A stretch of 15,878 nucleotides of DNA from Candidatus Yonathbacteria bacterium CG17_big_fil_post_rev_8_21_14_2_50_43_9. Its GTDB lineage: Bacteria > Patescibacteriota > Minisyncoccia > Phycocordibacterales > UBA1550. The stretch covers positions 37,008 through 52,885 of the forward strand of contig PCUO01000007.1 in the NCBI GenBank assembly GCA_002771015.1, given 5' to 3'. The notes beneath the pieces were generated by a model that saw nothing but the letters and a program-made list of their open reading frames with translations, was not told the DNA's origin and ran no database searches. The position numbers were made by a program, and so were the translations under genes. Position 1 is the stretch's first letter. Each line of letters opens with the position of its first letter. Positions 4,540-12,522 of the stretch are shown here, in pieces.

Positions 4540-6684
4540 ATGGAACGAGACTATCCGTTAGAAAAAGTTCGCAATTTTGGAATCATTGCTCACATCGACG
4601 CCGGCAAGACGACAACGTCTGAGCGCATTTTGTATTACACAGGAAGCCAGCATAAAATCGGCGAGGTGCACGAAGGCGAAACAACCACCGATTGGATGGA
4701 GCAGGAGCGCGAGCGCGGAATCACCATCACCGCGGCGGCTATCACTTGTTTCTGGAACAAGACTGACCAGGAAAAGAAAAAGGAGAACCTATCTCGTTTC
4801 AATATTATTGACACACCGGGGCACATTGACTTTACCGTAGAGGTAAAGCGTTCTCTCCGCGTGTTGGACGGAGCAGTGGTGGTATTCGACGGCGTTGCAG
4901 GAGTAGAGCCACAGTCAGAAACCAACTGGCGCTATGCTGACGAGGCAAAGGTTCCACGTATTTGTTTCATCAACAAGCTCGACCGCACTGGAGCGTCATT
5001 TGAACGTTCATACGCGTCTATTCTAGACAGACTAAACACAAAAGCTGTTCGCATGCAGATTCCTGTTGGACTTGAGGACGAATTTGAAGGGGTAATAGAT
5101 CTTCTTAAAATGAAGATGTTTAAGTTTGAAGGTGAAATGGGAATTAAGGTAATTGAGGCGGAGATTCCAGAAAAATATCTCGCTGAGGCAAAACAGTTCC
5201 GCTCGGACCTCGTTGAACGCATCGTTGAGAATGATGAAGTTTTGATGAACGACTATTTGGAAGGAAAGGAAATTCCTATGGACGTTTTGAAAGCAACACT
5301 TCGCAAGGCCGTTATCAACAACGAAATCTTTCCTGTTTACGCAGGGTCAGCGCTCAAGAACAAAGGTGTTCAGCTTGTGTTAGACGCAGTGGTGGACTAT
5401 CTTCCTTCTCCTCTTGACATGCCCGCAATCAAAGGCATTGATCCAAACACAGGCGCGGAAATAGAACGTCATGCATCAGACAAGGAGCCTTTTTCAGCGC
5501 TTGCATTCAAACTTCAAGCAGACCCATTCGTTGGACAGCTCGCATTTTTCCGCGTGTACTCAGGTACCATCGAAGCGGGTTCATATGTGTACAACGCAAC
5601 CACCGGCGAGAAGGAGCGGGTAGGACGTATGGTGCGTCTCCAAGCAGACTCACGCGAGGAAGTGAAGAAGGTGTATGCAGGTGAAATCGCCGCAATGGTG
5701 GGACTAAAAAATACTCGCACATCACACACTCTTTGTGATGAAGCAAACCCAATTATATTGGAAGAGATTAAATTCCCTGAGCCGGTTATTTCGCTTCGTA
5801 TTGAGCCAAAAACAAAAGCCGACCAAGAGAAGATGGGTATGGCGCTCAAGAAGCTTGCGGACGAAGACCCAACATTCCGCATTTCAACAGACGAGGAAAC
5901 AATGGAGACAATTATTTCTGGTATGGGAGAACTTCACCTGGAAATTCTCGTAGACCGCATGAAGCGCGAGTTCAACGTGGAGGCAAACGTAGGGAAACCA
6001 CAAGTTGCGTACAAGGAAACTATCACTCGCGAAGCAGAAGCAGAATGCAAGTACATCAAGCAGACTGGAGGTCGCGGTCAGTATGGTCATGTCAAGATTC
6101 GCATCAAGCCAATTGATAAAACCGTTGCTATTGAGGATTTGCCAAAGCAGACAAAGCGTCGCGATGATCATTTTGAATTTACAAACTCTATCAGGGGAGG
6201 TGTTATTCCGCAGGAGTTTATCGCGCCAGTTGAAAAGGGTATCATTGAAGCGATGGATCGTGGTGTGCAGGCGGGTTACAAGGTGGTAGATATTTCAGTA
6301 GAGCTTTACGACGGTTCCTTTCACGAAGTTGACTCATCAGAAATCGCGTTCAAGATTGCTGGTTCGCAAGCATTTCAGGATGCTGTAAAGAAAGCAGGCC
6401 CTGTTATTCTTGAGCCTATTATGAAGGTGGAAATTGTTATGCCGGAGCAGTTCATGGGTGACGTTGCCGGGAACCTTTCATCAAAGCGCGCGCAGATTGA
6501 AGGAATGGGCGAGCGTGGGATGATGAAGGTGCTCACAGCGCAGGTTCCTCTTTCAGAAATGTTTGGCTACACCACAGCTCTACGTTCTATGACCGAAGGT
6601 CGCGCGTCATCTACTATGGAGTTTGATCACTACGACATTGTGCCTCAAAATGTAGCTCTTACGATTATTGAATCGAGGAAGTAA
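4540..6684 (+). CDS. fusA: Translation elongation factor G
   Basis: The product is 714 residues, normal for EF-G. The GTPase motifs are intact: AHIDAGKTT (17-25, P-loop), RGITI (59-63, switch I), DTPGH (91-95) and NKLD (145-148), with GSALK as G5. Domains II to V follow, including [11 protein letters not shown] (domain III), the domain IV segment GRGQYGHV, and the C-terminal domain [24 protein letters not shown] drives translocation and, with RRF, ribosome recycling. The start [20 protein letters not shown] is canonical. No Shine-Dalgarno precedes it; the leader ends TTTATC. A weak terminator at 6823 lies 138 nt downstream of the stop and before the toxin-antitoxin cassette, so fusA may end the str transcript. 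Confidence 0.97.
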   Translation: MERDYPLEKVRNFGIIAHIDAGKTTTSERILYYTGSQHKIGEVHEGETTTDWMEQERERGITITAAAITCFWNKTDQEKKKENLSRFNIIDTPGHIDFTVEVKRSLRVLDGAVVVFDGVAGVEPQSETNWRYADEAKVPRICFINKLDRTGASFERSYASILDRLNTKAVRMQIPVGLEDEFEGVIDLLKMKMFKFEGEMGIKVIEAEIPEKYLAEAKQFRSDLVERIVENDEVLMNDYLEGKEIPMDVLKATLRKAVINNEIFPVYAGSALKNKGVQLVLDAVVDYLPSPLDMPAIKGIDPNTGAEIERHASDKEPFSALAFKLQADPFVGQLAFFRVYSGTIEAGSYVYNATTGEKERVGRMVRLQADSREEVKKVYAGEIAAMVGLKNTRTSHTLCDEANPIILEEIKFPEPVISLRIEPKTKADQEKMGMALKKLADEDPTFRISTDEETMETIISGMGELHLEILVDRMKREFNVEANVGKPQVAYKETITREAEAECKYIKQTGGRGQYGHVKIRIKPIDKTVAIEDLPKQTKRRDDHFEFTNSIRGGVIPQEFIAPVEKGIIEAMDRGVQAGYKVVDISVELYDGSFHEVDSSEIAFKIAGSQAFQDAVKKAGPVILEPIMKVEIVMPEQFMGDVAGNLSSKRAQIEGMGERGMMKVLTAQVPLSEMFGYTTALRSMTEGRASSTMEFDHYDIVPQNVALTIIESRK

Positions 6685-6822
6685 AAACTACAGCGTGGGA
6701 TAGGTTGGTAAAATGCGCGCCCCGCGATGAGCGAAGCGAATTTTGCGGAGTTGCAGCAACTATTATCGAATCCCGCAGGTAGCAACGCAGAACAAACGCG
6801 GATGGTCACAGAAAAGTTAAAC
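6685..6822. other. Gap after fusA with GAGCGAAGCGA motif
   Basis: No gene is seen. The stretch contains GATGAGCGAAGCGAAT near 6726-6741, the same motif found in the rpsS leader (15591-15603) and in altered form in the rpsJ leader. CCGC and GCGG flank it and could pair. It looks like a remnant or relative of the intergenic hairpin elements. Confidence 0.4.
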
Positions 6823-6848
6823 AATAATCCGCCATCTGGCGGGTTATT
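6823..6848 (+). terminator. Intrinsic-terminator-like hairpin upstream of the TA cassette
   Basis: The 11-bp stem AATAATCCGCC (6823-6833) pairs with GGCGGGTTATT (6838-6848), with one T-G pair, around the loop ATCT. The 3' arm runs into TTTGTGTT, a weak U-tract. It would separate fusA transcription from the toxin-antitoxin genes. Confidence 0.55.
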
Positions 6849-6873
6849 TGTGTTGCTGTACTATAAGTAAACT

Positions 6874-7065
6874 ATTAACACAATAACTATTCCTAGAAAT
6901 CTAGTAAAAAATGATGATCTGGTGATTATTCCTCGTCTTGAATACCAAAACCTTTTAAAGTCAAATGTAGTCAACAAAGAACAAGAAGGTCTGTGGCATG
7001 ATGCTGCTAAAAATAAATTCATTAAGTCATATAATAAATCGGACACAATTTATGACCAAATTTAA
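6874..7065 (+). CDS. Probable antitoxin of a MazF-type TA pair, apparent ATT start
   Basis: The frame opens after TAA 6868-6870 and runs to TAA 7063-7065. Read from ATT 6874 the protein would be MNTITIPRNLVKNDDLVIIP and so on, 63 residues. In my reading this N-terminus (xxTITIPRxLVKxxDLVIIPRxEYxxLL) is typical of short antitoxins that precede toxins in Patescibacteria genomes. The match begins exactly at the ATT, and no ATG, GTG or TTG exists upstream in frame; the first usual start is GTG at codon 17, inside the conserved part. The 3' end overlaps the toxin ATG by 14 nt, the usual coupling of antitoxin and toxin. A -10-like TACTAT (6859-6864) or TATAAG (6862-6867) would give a nearly leaderless message. 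The alternative is a gene whose start was lost by mutation. Confidence 0.62.
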   Translation: MNTITIPRNLVKNDDLVIIPRLEYQNLLKSNVVNKEQEGLWHDAAKNKFIKSYNKSDTIYDQI

Positions 7066-7375
7066 ATTTGGGAATGTCGTTATGGTCGTTTCTACTCAAG
7101 TAGACGGAAACAGGAAGCAACGCCCGGCTCTCGTCATTCCAGATACTGGAGATGATGATATTGTGTTGGCTTCAATTACAACAACCGAACGAAAAAGCAA
7201 GAGAGATTATAAAATCAAAAATTGGAATCAATCAGGGTTGTTGCTGGGTTCATGGGCGAGGTTGGCAAAAATTGCATGCTTAAGTAAAAGTGATGTTTGC
7301 AGAAAGCTTGGTGCTTTTAGCCAAAGTGATAAAGGAAAAGTAGCTTTGGTTTGGAGGAAATTATATAAAATATAA
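7052..7375 (+). CDS. MazF/PemK-family toxin (mRNA endonuclease)
   Basis: The product is 107 residues from ATG 7052; a longer frame starting at 6998 is not used because it lies inside the antitoxin gene. The beta-barrel fold of the family is suggested by FGNVVMVVSTQVDGNRKQRPALVIPD (FGxVV...KxRPALV, residues 6-31), by DDIVLASITTT and by WNQSGLLLGSWARLAKIACL. The C-terminus KLGAFSQSDKGKVALVW matches the end of many MazF homologues (xLGxLSxxDxxxV). MazF toxins cut single-stranded RNA at short sequences and stop growth until neutralised by the antitoxin. The pair is placed between fusA and tuf, inside the translation cluster, with a terminator-like hairpin upstream. Confidence 0.85.
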   Translation: MTKFKFGNVVMVVSTQVDGNRKQRPALVIPDTGDDDIVLASITTTERKSKRDYKIKNWNQSGLLLGSWARLAKIACLSKSDVCRKLGAFSQSDKGKVALVWRKLYKI

Positions 7376-7429
7376 AAAAACACTGGTCTATCTGTTTATA
7401 CACAGTCTCTGCTTGTTTACTACTATAAA

Positions 7430-7438
7430 TGGTATAAT
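7430..7438 (+). promoter_or_regulatory. Extended -10 promoter of the response regulator gene
   Basis: TGGTATAAT is a perfect extended -10 box (TGnTATAAT), 27 nt before ATG 7466. TTGTTT (7413-7418) is a possible but too closely spaced -35. The gene is therefore probably transcribed separately from the TA pair. Confidence 0.7.
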
Positions 7439-7465
7439 GCAATCACTAATTTATAAACCATTTTT

Positions 7466-7840
7466 ATGGACAAACACACTAAAAAGATACTCATAATTGA
7501 GGACGATGGGCATGTTTCCAAGGTATATGAGACGAAGTTTATACAGGAGGGATATATTCCTGTGCTTGTTGAGAGTGGCGAACATGCGACTAAAAAGATT
7601 GTACACGAGAAGCCTGACCTGATAATTCTCGACCTAATGGTGCCTAAAAAGGATGGTTTTGCGATCCTTAAGGAAATTAAGGGTAATTCAATCATTGCGA
7701 ATATCCCGATTATCGTACTTACAAATCTCGGAGGTAGGGATGACCATGAGCGCGCGCTAGGGCTCGGAGCAAATGATTATATGGTTAAATCTGAGAATTC
7801 AATACAGCATATTGTAGATAATATAAAAAAATACGTGTAA
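7466..7840 (+). CDS. Stand-alone response regulator receiver (REC) domain protein
   Basis: The product is 124 residues, exactly one CheY-like receiver domain without an output domain. The acidic pocket is E12-D13-D14 (IIEDDGHV), the phosphoacceptor is D56 (LIILDLMVPKKDG), the switch Thr is T86 (IVLTNLGG), and the conserved Lys is K108 (DYMVKSE). All key residues are present, so it should accept phosphate from a histidine kinase. No kinase lies in the window. Without an effector domain it must act through protein contacts, as CheY or Spo0F do. It has its own promoter and no Shine-Dalgarno. A hairpin (7835-7865) overlaps its stop codon. Confidence 0.92.
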   Translation: MDKHTKKILIIEDDGHVSKVYETKFIQEGYIPVLVESGEHATKKIVHEKPDLIILDLMVPKKDGFAILKEIKGNSIIANIPIIVLTNLGGRDDHERALGLGANDYMVKSENSIQHIVDNIKKYV

Positions 7841-7865
7841 TTTAATGATAATATATTAATTACAC
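7835..7865 (+). terminator. A/T-rich hairpin over the response regulator stop codon
   Basis: GTGTAATTTAAT (7835-7846) pairs with ATTAATTACAC (7855-7865), with one bulged T. It has no clear T-run behind it, so its use as terminator is doubtful; RNA end protection is another option. Confidence 0.4.
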
Positions 7866-7994
7866 TTGAAAATTGTTCACTTCATATGTGATTTTGGATG
7901 ATATATTATTGCATAATATAAAATACTCTAATCTTTAATATCCCGCTGTTTACAGGAGAACGGGGCAAAAGCGATGCGATGGGAGGGGTAGGGG

Positions 7995-8022
7995 TTGACT
8001 ATTCTTCTTGATTTGGTAGTAT
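7995..8022 (+). promoter_or_regulatory. Probable tuf promoter
   Basis: TTGACT (7995-8000) and TAGTAT (8017-8022) are separated by 16 nt, a good sigma70-type pair. Initiation near 8029 gives a leader of about 124 nt. The four bases before the -35 are GGGG, as in the lipoprotein promoter at 12581. Confidence 0.65.
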
Positions 8023-8083
8023 GACCTTTGTATCGCGTCTGCGGTACTTTTTATTCGTTATCTATTAATTTTCTTTTATTATA

Positions 8084-8132
8084 AAAGGCTTCTGGGACCT
8101 TCCATTTTGGGTAGCCTCGTGTACAAGCCTTT
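8084..8132 (+). promoter_or_regulatory. Hairpin in the tuf 5' leader
   Basis: AAAGGCTT (8084-8091) pairs perfectly with AAGCCTTT (8125-8132). The enclosed 33 nt can pair further (GGGAC, GGTAGCC region). It ends 20 nt before the tuf ATG, and the rest of the leader is A/T-rich without a Shine-Dalgarno. It could steady the message or be a control site. Confidence 0.5.
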
Positions 8133-8152
8133 GATAATAATAACCAAATATT

Positions 8153-9346
8153 ATGGCAGAAGCATTTGATCGTTCCAAGCCACACGTCAACGTAGGTACC
8201 ATTGGTCACGTTGACCACGGCAAGACTACCCTTACCGCAGCAATTTTGAATACTCTTCACCTTGCTGGTATGGATGTAAAAATGAAGTCAGTTGGTGATA
8301 TTGACTCGGCTCCAGAAGAAAAAGCGCGCGGTATTACAATCGCGCTTTCTCACAACGAGTACTCTACGGCTACTCGTCACTACGCGCACATTGATGCGCC
8401 AGGTCACGCTGACTATATTAAGAACATGATCACGGGTGCCGCGCAAATGGACGGTGCTATACTCGTGGTTGCTGCAACCGACGGTGTGATGCCCCAGACA
8501 CGAGAGCACATCCTTCTTGCAAAGCAAATCGGTGTTCCAAAGATTGTGGTATTCCTCAACAAGTGCGACATGGTTGATGACGCAGAAATGATTGATATGG
8601 TTGAAGAAGAAGTTCGCGAGCTCCTTACAAAGTATGAGTTTGACGGAAAGGACGCCCCTGTTATTCGTGGTTCTGCGCTCAAGGCTCTTGAGGCAAAGGA
8701 CGTTAACGACGAGTGGGCAAAGAAGATTCTTGACCTTGTTGCCGCAGTGGACGCATATGTTCCAGTTCCAGTTCGCGATATTGCAAAGGCATTCCTTATG
8801 CCAGTTGAAGACGTGTTCTCTATTGAAGGACGCGGGACAGTTGTGACCGGCCGTATTGAGCGTGGAGTTGTAAAGGTAGGCGAGGAAATTGAAATTGTTG
8901 GTATCAAGGACACTGTAAAGACTACAGTTACCGGTATTGAAATGTTCAACAAGTCGCTTCAGGAAGGCATGGCTGGAGACAACGCCGGCATCCTTATTCG
9001 TGGCATCAAGAAGGAGGACATTACTCGCGGACAGGTTATCTGTAAGCCAGGCTCAGTAACTCCACACACAGAGTTTGAGACAGAAGTTTACATCCTTACA
9101 AAGGAGGAAGGTGGACGTCACACCCCATTCTTTAACGGGTACAAGCCACAGTTTTACATCCGCACAACGGATGTAACAGGAGACGCAACACTTCCAGCAG
9201 GAACAGAAATGGTTATGCCAGGAGACACAGTAAAACTAAAAGTAAAGCTCATTGTGCCTGTAGCTCTTGAAGTAGAACAGCGTTTCGCTATTCGTGAAGG
9301 AGGCCGTACAGTAGGCGCGGGAGTTGTAACAAAGATTATCGCGTAA
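8153..9346 (+). CDS. tuf: Translation elongation factor Tu
   Basis: The product is 397 residues, normal for EF-Tu. GTPase motifs: GHVDHGKT (18-25), RGITI (59-63), DAPGH (81-85, Ala where many EF-Tu have Cys), NKCD (136-139) and GSALKAL as G5. Domain II ([21 protein letters not shown]) and domain III ([24 protein letters not shown]) follow to [12 protein letters not shown]-Tu brings aminoacyl-tRNA to the ribosome A site. It has its own promoter and a leader of about 124 nt. Its stop codon lies in a small inverted repeat (GTAAGTAA 9343-9350 with TTACTTAC 9375-9382) just before the rpsJ hairpin. Only one copy is seen here. Confidence 0.98.
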   Translation: MAEAFDRSKPHVNVGTIGHVDHGKTTLTAAILNTLHLAGMDVKMKSVGDIDSAPEEKARGITIALSHNEYSTATRHYAHIDAPGHADYIKNMITGAAQMDGAILVVAATDGVMPQTREHILLAKQIGVPKIVVFLNKCDMVDDAEMIDMVEEEVRELLTKYEFDGKDAPVIRGSALKALEAKDVNDEWAKKILDLVAAVDAYVPVPVRDIAKAFLMPVEDVFSIEGRGTVVTGRIERGVVKVGEEIEIVGIKDTVKTTVTGIEMFNKSLQEGMAGDNAGILIRGIKKEDITRGQVICKPGSVTPHTEFETEVYILTKEEGGRHTPFFNGYKPQFYIRTTDVTGDATLPAGTEMVMPGDTVKLKVKLIVPVALEVEQRFAIREGGRTVGAGVVTKIIA

Positions 9347-9380
9347 GTAAGATAACGAGCAAAGCGAGATTAGATTACTT

Positions 9381-9430
9381 ACCGAGCACCACTTTTATGT
9401 TTTTATAAAAACATAAAAGTGGTGCTCGGT
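9381..9430 (+). promoter_or_regulatory. Perfect 24-bp hairpin upstream of rpsJ
   Basis: Arms 9381-9404 and 9407-9430 are perfect complements, starting ACCGAGCACCACTTTTATG, with only AT between them in DNA (an RNA would open a few A-U pairs to form the loop). It lies 39 nt before the rpsJ ATG, and 34 nt after the tuf stop. Flanks GAGCAAAGCGA (9357-9367) and TCGCTTCACTC (9444-9454) can pair imperfectly around it. The sequence of the hairpin is unrelated to those before rpsL and rpsS, although shape and position are alike. Confidence 0.8.
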
Positions 9431-9469
9431 GGCGATTTTAATAGTCGCTTCACTCCTTAAAAATCAACC
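9431..9469 (+). promoter_or_regulatory. rpsJ leader segment shared with rpsS
   Basis: The bases from the hairpin to the ATG, containing GTCGCTTCACTCCTTAAAAA and then ATCAACC before ATGAC, match the rpsS leader at 15658-15696 almost base for base. There is no Shine-Dalgarno. CTCCTT is instead like the anti-Shine-Dalgarno end of 16S rRNA. Confidence 0.7.
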
Positions 9470-9844
9470 ATGACCACAGCAACAAAAAAACCAGCTGCAA
9501 AAAAGTCCGTAACAAAAAAAGTTGCAGACAAAGAAGTAACGCACAAGCTTCGTATTCGCGTACGCGCGTATGAAAACAAAGTGCTGGACAATTCTGTGAA
9601 GCAAATTGTGGACACCGTGCTTCGTTACGATGCTGAGGTCATTGGGCCAATACCTCTTCCCACTGAGATAAAGAAGTACACAGTCCTTCGCTCAGCATTC
9701 ATTTACAAGAATGCGCGTGAACAGTTTGAAATGCGTGTTCACAAGAGATTGATTGACATCTTAAATCCGAATGCAAAAGTTGTTGAGGCTCTCACCAATC
9801 TTTCGCTCCCATCAGGCGTTAATATTGATGTGAAGATGATGTAA
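9470..9844 (+). CDS. rpsJ: 30S ribosomal protein uS10
   Basis: The product is 124 residues, about 20 longer than E. coli S10, because of a Lys/Ala/Thr-rich N-terminal extension (residues 1-24, MTTATKKPAAKKSVTKKVAD). The core is typical: KLRIRVRAYENKVLDNSVKQ, GPIPLPTEIKKYTVLRSAF and EQFEMRVHKRLIDI. S10 is a head protein of the small subunit (NusE in antitermination). The ATG 9470 is preceded by AAAAATCAACC with no Shine-Dalgarno. It follows tuf by 123 nt holding a perfect long hairpin. rplC begins 141 nt downstream, unusually far for the S10 operon. Confidence 0.96.
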   Translation: MTTATKKPAAKKSVTKKVADKEVTHKLRIRVRAYENKVLDNSVKQIVDTVLRYDAEVIGPIPLPTEIKKYTVLRSAFIYKNAREQFEMRVHKRLIDILNPNAKVVEALTNLSLPSGVNIDVKMM

Positions 9845-9985
9845 GATGGGAAACGATTGACAACTGACACCGCTTGTGGACAATTGACAGGAATACGAGA
9901 AGGAGAAAATGAAAGTTTGTTGATTATTAAAATACCAACAATCACATGAAAATGTAGATTGCAATGGTTACCGTAAATTACCGAT
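9845..9985 (+). other. rpsJ-rplC spacer
   Basis: This 141-nt gap holds two TTGACA boxes (9857-9862 and 9884-9889) but no good -10 at the right distance. It also holds AGGAG (9901-9905) followed 3 nt later by a four-codon frame ATG-AAA-GTT-TGT-TGA (9909-9923), and a TTACCG repeat just before the rplC start. A promoter or leader peptide is possible but not supported well. Confidence 0.35.
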
Positions 9986-10603
9986 ATGAAATTTATTCTA
10001 GGAAAAAAAGAAAATATGTTCTCGTTCGTCGGCTCTGACGGGCGCGCAACCGCTGCAACACTTCTTTCTGTTGGGCCTGTTTCTATTACACAGGTAAAAT
10101 CAAAAGAAAGCGACGGATACGATGCTATTCAAATGGGCTTCGGCACTCGCGCTGAAAAAAACATTTCAAAAGCAGTTCAGGGTCACACAAAGGACATCGG
10201 ACTATTCATGACCATTTGCGAGTTTCGTGTTGACGACTCAAGCGCATGGAAAAAGGGCGACACTATAGACGCGTCAGTTTTTGAAATTGGTGACGAGGTT
10301 ACTGTTTCAGGCACATCAAAAGGCAAAGGTTTCCAGGGTGTAGTGAAGCGTCATGGTTTTCATGGAGGAAGCCGTACTCACGGACAGAAGCATTCCGAGC
10401 GTGAACCGGGTTCTATTGGCTCAACAGGTCAGCAGAAGATTTCAAAAGGTCGTCGCATGGGAGGACGCATGGGTGGGGAGCGCATCACCGTAAAAGGTTT
10501 GCGTGTGCTCGGCGTTGATACTACTAATGGCAAGATTCTCGTATCTGGTTGTGTACCAGGTATTAAAGGAGCACTCCTTGAGATTAAGGCAACTTCTAAA
10601 TAA
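9986..10603 (+). CDS. rplC: 50S ribosomal protein uL3
   Basis: The product is 205 residues. MKFILGKKENMFSFV is the L3 start in altered form (usually MxGLIGKKxGMTxIF). The central loop KGKGFQGVVKRHGFHGG, then RTHGQKHSEREPGSIG and GRRMGGRMGGERIT, is diagnostic; this loop reaches toward the peptidyl-transferase centre in the large subunit. The C-terminus VPGIKGALLEI is typical. It starts the run rplC-rplD-rplW-rplB, in which each junction is exactly 11 nt. The ATG 9986 has no Shine-Dalgarno. Confidence 0.95.
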   Translation: MKFILGKKENMFSFVGSDGRATAATLLSVGPVSITQVKSKESDGYDAIQMGFGTRAEKNISKAVQGHTKDIGLFMTICEFRVDDSSAWKKGDTIDASVFEIGDEVTVSGTSKGKGFQGVVKRHGFHGGSRTHGQKHSEREPGSIGSTGQQKISKGRRMGGRMGGERITVKGLRVLGVDTTNGKILVSGCVPGIKGALLEIKATSK

Positions 10604-10614
10604 TCTTTACTACT

Positions 10615-11301
10615 ATGGAAGCAAAAATTTACAATACAAAAGGAAAGGAAGCAGGAAAGATTGCCTTGAACGAAAAGGTGTGGGGACTTTCTTGGAATGC
10701 TGATTTGGTTCACCAAGTTGTTGAATCAATGCGCTCAAACGCGCGTACATCATCAGCACAGGTAAAGGACCGCAGTGATGTTTCTGGCGGTGGGAAGAAG
10801 CCATGGGCGCAAAAGGGTACTGGGCGAGCTCGTCACGGCTCGTCACGTTCACCTATTTGGCGTCACGGAGGTGTTACGCACGGCCCAATGAACGAAAAGG
10901 ATTACTCAAAGAAGATTAACAAAAAAGTTCGCGCGAAGGCTCTCTACACTGTGCTTTCAGAAAAGATGCGCAATGGCGAAGTGCTTTTTGTTGATGCTAT
11001 TTCCATGAAAGCTCCAAAGGCTACTGAAGCAAAGGGTATCCTTTTTGCTCTCGCAGGAGTGAAGGGCTTTGAAAAAATGCTCACAAAGAAAAAAAATGCG
11101 GCGTACTTTGCAACAAGCGAAAAGTCGGATGCTGTAAGCAAGAGTTTTGCAAACTTTGGAAACGTTGAGTTTGACTCGGTAGAGAATATGAACCCAATTG
11201 ACCTATTGAACCACAAATACGTCGTGATTGTGAGCCCAGAGAAAGCTATTAGTTTTATTGAAGGCAAGCTCGCAACAGCAACTGCAGTCACTGCTAAATA
11301 A
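10615..11301 (+). CDS. rplD: 50S ribosomal protein uL4
   Basis: The product is 228 residues. The L4 extended loop SNARTSSAQVKDRSDVSGGG, followed by KKPWAQKGTGRARHGSSRSP and WRHGGVTHGP, is diagnostic; this loop lines the peptide exit tunnel. The C-terminal globular domain (GILFALAGVKGFEK, then NPIDLLNHKYVVIVSPEKAI) is intact and ends with a short Ala/Thr-rich tail. In E. coli L4 also represses the S10 operon by binding its leader; whether the rpsJ hairpin here plays that part is unknown. The spacer to rplC is 11 nt (TCTTTACTACT), without G. Confidence 0.95.
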   Translation: MEAKIYNTKGKEAGKIALNEKVWGLSWNADLVHQVVESMRSNARTSSAQVKDRSDVSGGGKKPWAQKGTGRARHGSSRSPIWRHGGVTHGPMNEKDYSKKINKKVRAKALYTVLSEKMRNGEVLFVDAISMKAPKATEAKGILFALAGVKGFEKMLTKKKNAAYFATSEKSDAVSKSFANFGNVEFDSVENMNPIDLLNHKYVVIVSPEKAISFIEGKLATATAVTAK

Positions 11302-11312
11302 CCCACACTATC

Positions 11313-11669
11313 ATGGCTATTTTTACAAAAACAACAAAAGAAGCAAAGGTTACAAAGGTGACCAAAGCAAAAAAGGAGGGAGCTCTTGCTCTTGGTTCTC
11401 GAGTGAACGCTATCGTTCGCCCACACATTACCGAGAAGGCGGCTATTCTTGCTGAAAAAGGAACCTACGTGTTTGAGGTTGCAAGGGACACAAATAAGAT
11501 TGAAATTGCAAAAGCGATTGAGGCTCTTTACAATGTAAAGCCTACTCGCGTAAACATTGTAAATCTTCCTAATACTCGCGTGTTTGTTCGCAACCGAAAG
11601 GGCGTGAAATCAGGAATTCGCAAGGCGTTGGTCACGCTGAAGAAAGGCGATAAGATTGAAGTCGTCTAA
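11313..11669 (+). CDS. rplW: 50S ribosomal protein uL23
   Basis: The product is 118 residues, longer than the roughly 100 of E. coli L23 because of a basic N-terminal extension (residues 1-30, with TKTTKEAKVTKVTKAKKEG). The L23 core is clear: IVRPHITEKAAILAEKGTYV, IEIAKAIEALYNVKPTRVN and KALVTLKKGDKIEV. L23 sits at the tunnel exit and docks trigger factor and SRP. The spacer to rplD is 11 nt (CCCACACTATC), with no G. Confidence 0.94.
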   Translation: MAIFTKTTKEAKVTKVTKAKKEGALALGSRVNAIVRPHITEKAAILAEKGTYVFEVARDTNKIEIAKAIEALYNVKPTRVNIVNLPNTRVFVRNRKGVKSGIRKALVTLKKGDKIEVV

Positions 11670-11680
11670 TTTTTATTATC

Positions 11681-12520
11681 ATGAAGAAAAGAAAACCAAC
11701 AACACCATCAAATCGCCAAACATCTCACGTAACGTATCGAGGTGTCTTGACTGCAACAAAGCCTTTAAAGGCTCTTACTACTGGATTTAGCCGTGGCGTA
11801 GGACGCAATGCGTTTGGTCGCATCACTACTCAGCACAAAGGAGGCGGACACAAGCGTTCATATCGCGAGATTGATTTTCGTTTTGACAAAATCGGTATTC
11901 CCGCAAAGGTAGAGACCGTTGAGTACGACCCAAATCGCTCAGGATTTATTGGAGTAGTTTGCTATGCAGACGGCGAGCGCCGTTACAACCTACTTCCAAA
12001 AGGGATTAAGGCTGGTGATTCGCTAATTGTTGCCGAGGACGCTCCTATTAAGCCAGGTAACCGCACCATCTTGCGCAAGCTTCCTGTTGGCACATTTGTG
12101 TACAACATTGAGCTTCAGCCAAACGGTGGCGCGCGCATTGCGCGTTCAGCGGGAAATTATGCCGAAGTTGTCGCAAACGACCGCGGTCAGAGTCATTTGA
12201 AGATGCCTTCTGGAGAAATCCGAAAGGTTTCAGAAAATGTATGGGCTTCAATCGGCTCTGTTTCAAACGAAGAATACAAGCACAGAAATGTTGGTAAGGC
12301 GGGACGTAATCGTTGGCTAGGTATCCGACCAACAGTCCGCGGTTCTGCAAAGAACCCTGTTGATCACCCATACGGCGGAGGGGAGGGATCTCAAGGTCGC
12401 GGTACAAAGCGTCCAAAGACAAAGTATGGAAAGGTAACGGGAGGTCGCAAGACACGTTCACCAAAGAAATACTCAAACAACCTCATCGTCGCCCGTCGCA
12501 AGATCAAGCGTTCGAAGTAA
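11681..12520 (+). CDS. rplB: 50S ribosomal protein uL2
   Basis: The product is 279 residues, normal for L2. Conserved parts: GRITTQHKGGGHKRSYREID, EYDPNRSGFIG, ALxPxG-type loops, and the C-terminal NPVDHPYGGGEG. The His essential for peptidyl-transferase activity in E. coli L2 (H229) is kept at residue 229; the second His of the usual HPHGGG is Tyr (Y231). The tail KTRSPKKYSNNLIVARRK is typical. The spacer to rplW is 11 nt (TTTTTATTATC), with no G. Downstream, where rpsS normally follows within tens of bases, a hairpin and a 3-kb insert with two exported proteins separate it from rpsS at 15697. Confidence 0.96.
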   Translation: MKKRKPTTPSNRQTSHVTYRGVLTATKPLKALTTGFSRGVGRNAFGRITTQHKGGGHKRSYREIDFRFDKIGIPAKVETVEYDPNRSGFIGVVCYADGERRYNLLPKGIKAGDSLIVAEDAPIKPGNRTILRKLPVGTFVYNIELQPNGGARIARSAGNYAEVVANDRGQSHLKMPSGEIRKVSENVWASIGSVSNEEYKHRNVGKAGRNRWLGIRPTVRGSAKNPVDHPYGGGEGSQGRGTKRPKTKYGKVTGGRKTRSPKKYSNNLIVARRKIKRSK

Positions 12521-12522
12521 AT

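Larger units (their letters stand above)
7866..8152 (+). other. tuf upstream region and leader
   Basis: No gene is seen in this 287-nt stretch. It holds, in order: GTTCACTTCATATGTGATTTT (7875-7895), resembling one end of the inverted-repeat element at 15414-15508; the CCCGCTGTT...GGAGAAC element (7942-7961); a G-rich stretch (7980-7994) with the tuf promoter; and a pyrimidine-rich, A/T-rich leader with a hairpin (8084-8132). Confidence 0.5.

Noticed and set aside
6861..7046. Minus-strand 61-codon frame in the antitoxin region
   Set aside because: No similarity seen; it is the antisense of the plus-strand antitoxin frame, which has family-like sequence and overlaps the toxin properly.
6998..7051. 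Upstream ATG for the MazF-like toxin
   Set aside because: It would lie deep in the antitoxin frame; the family starts just before FGxVV, matching ATG 7052.
8413..8952. Long minus-strand open frame (179 codons) over tuf, and similar ones over fusA
   Set aside because: Antisense shadows produced by biased codons in highly expressed genes; Ser/Thr-rich low-complexity product, no start signals.
9901..9923. Leader peptide MKVC with AGGAG before rplC
   Set aside because: Spacing AGGAG-ATG is only 3 nt and the frame has four codons; no attenuator-like structure follows.
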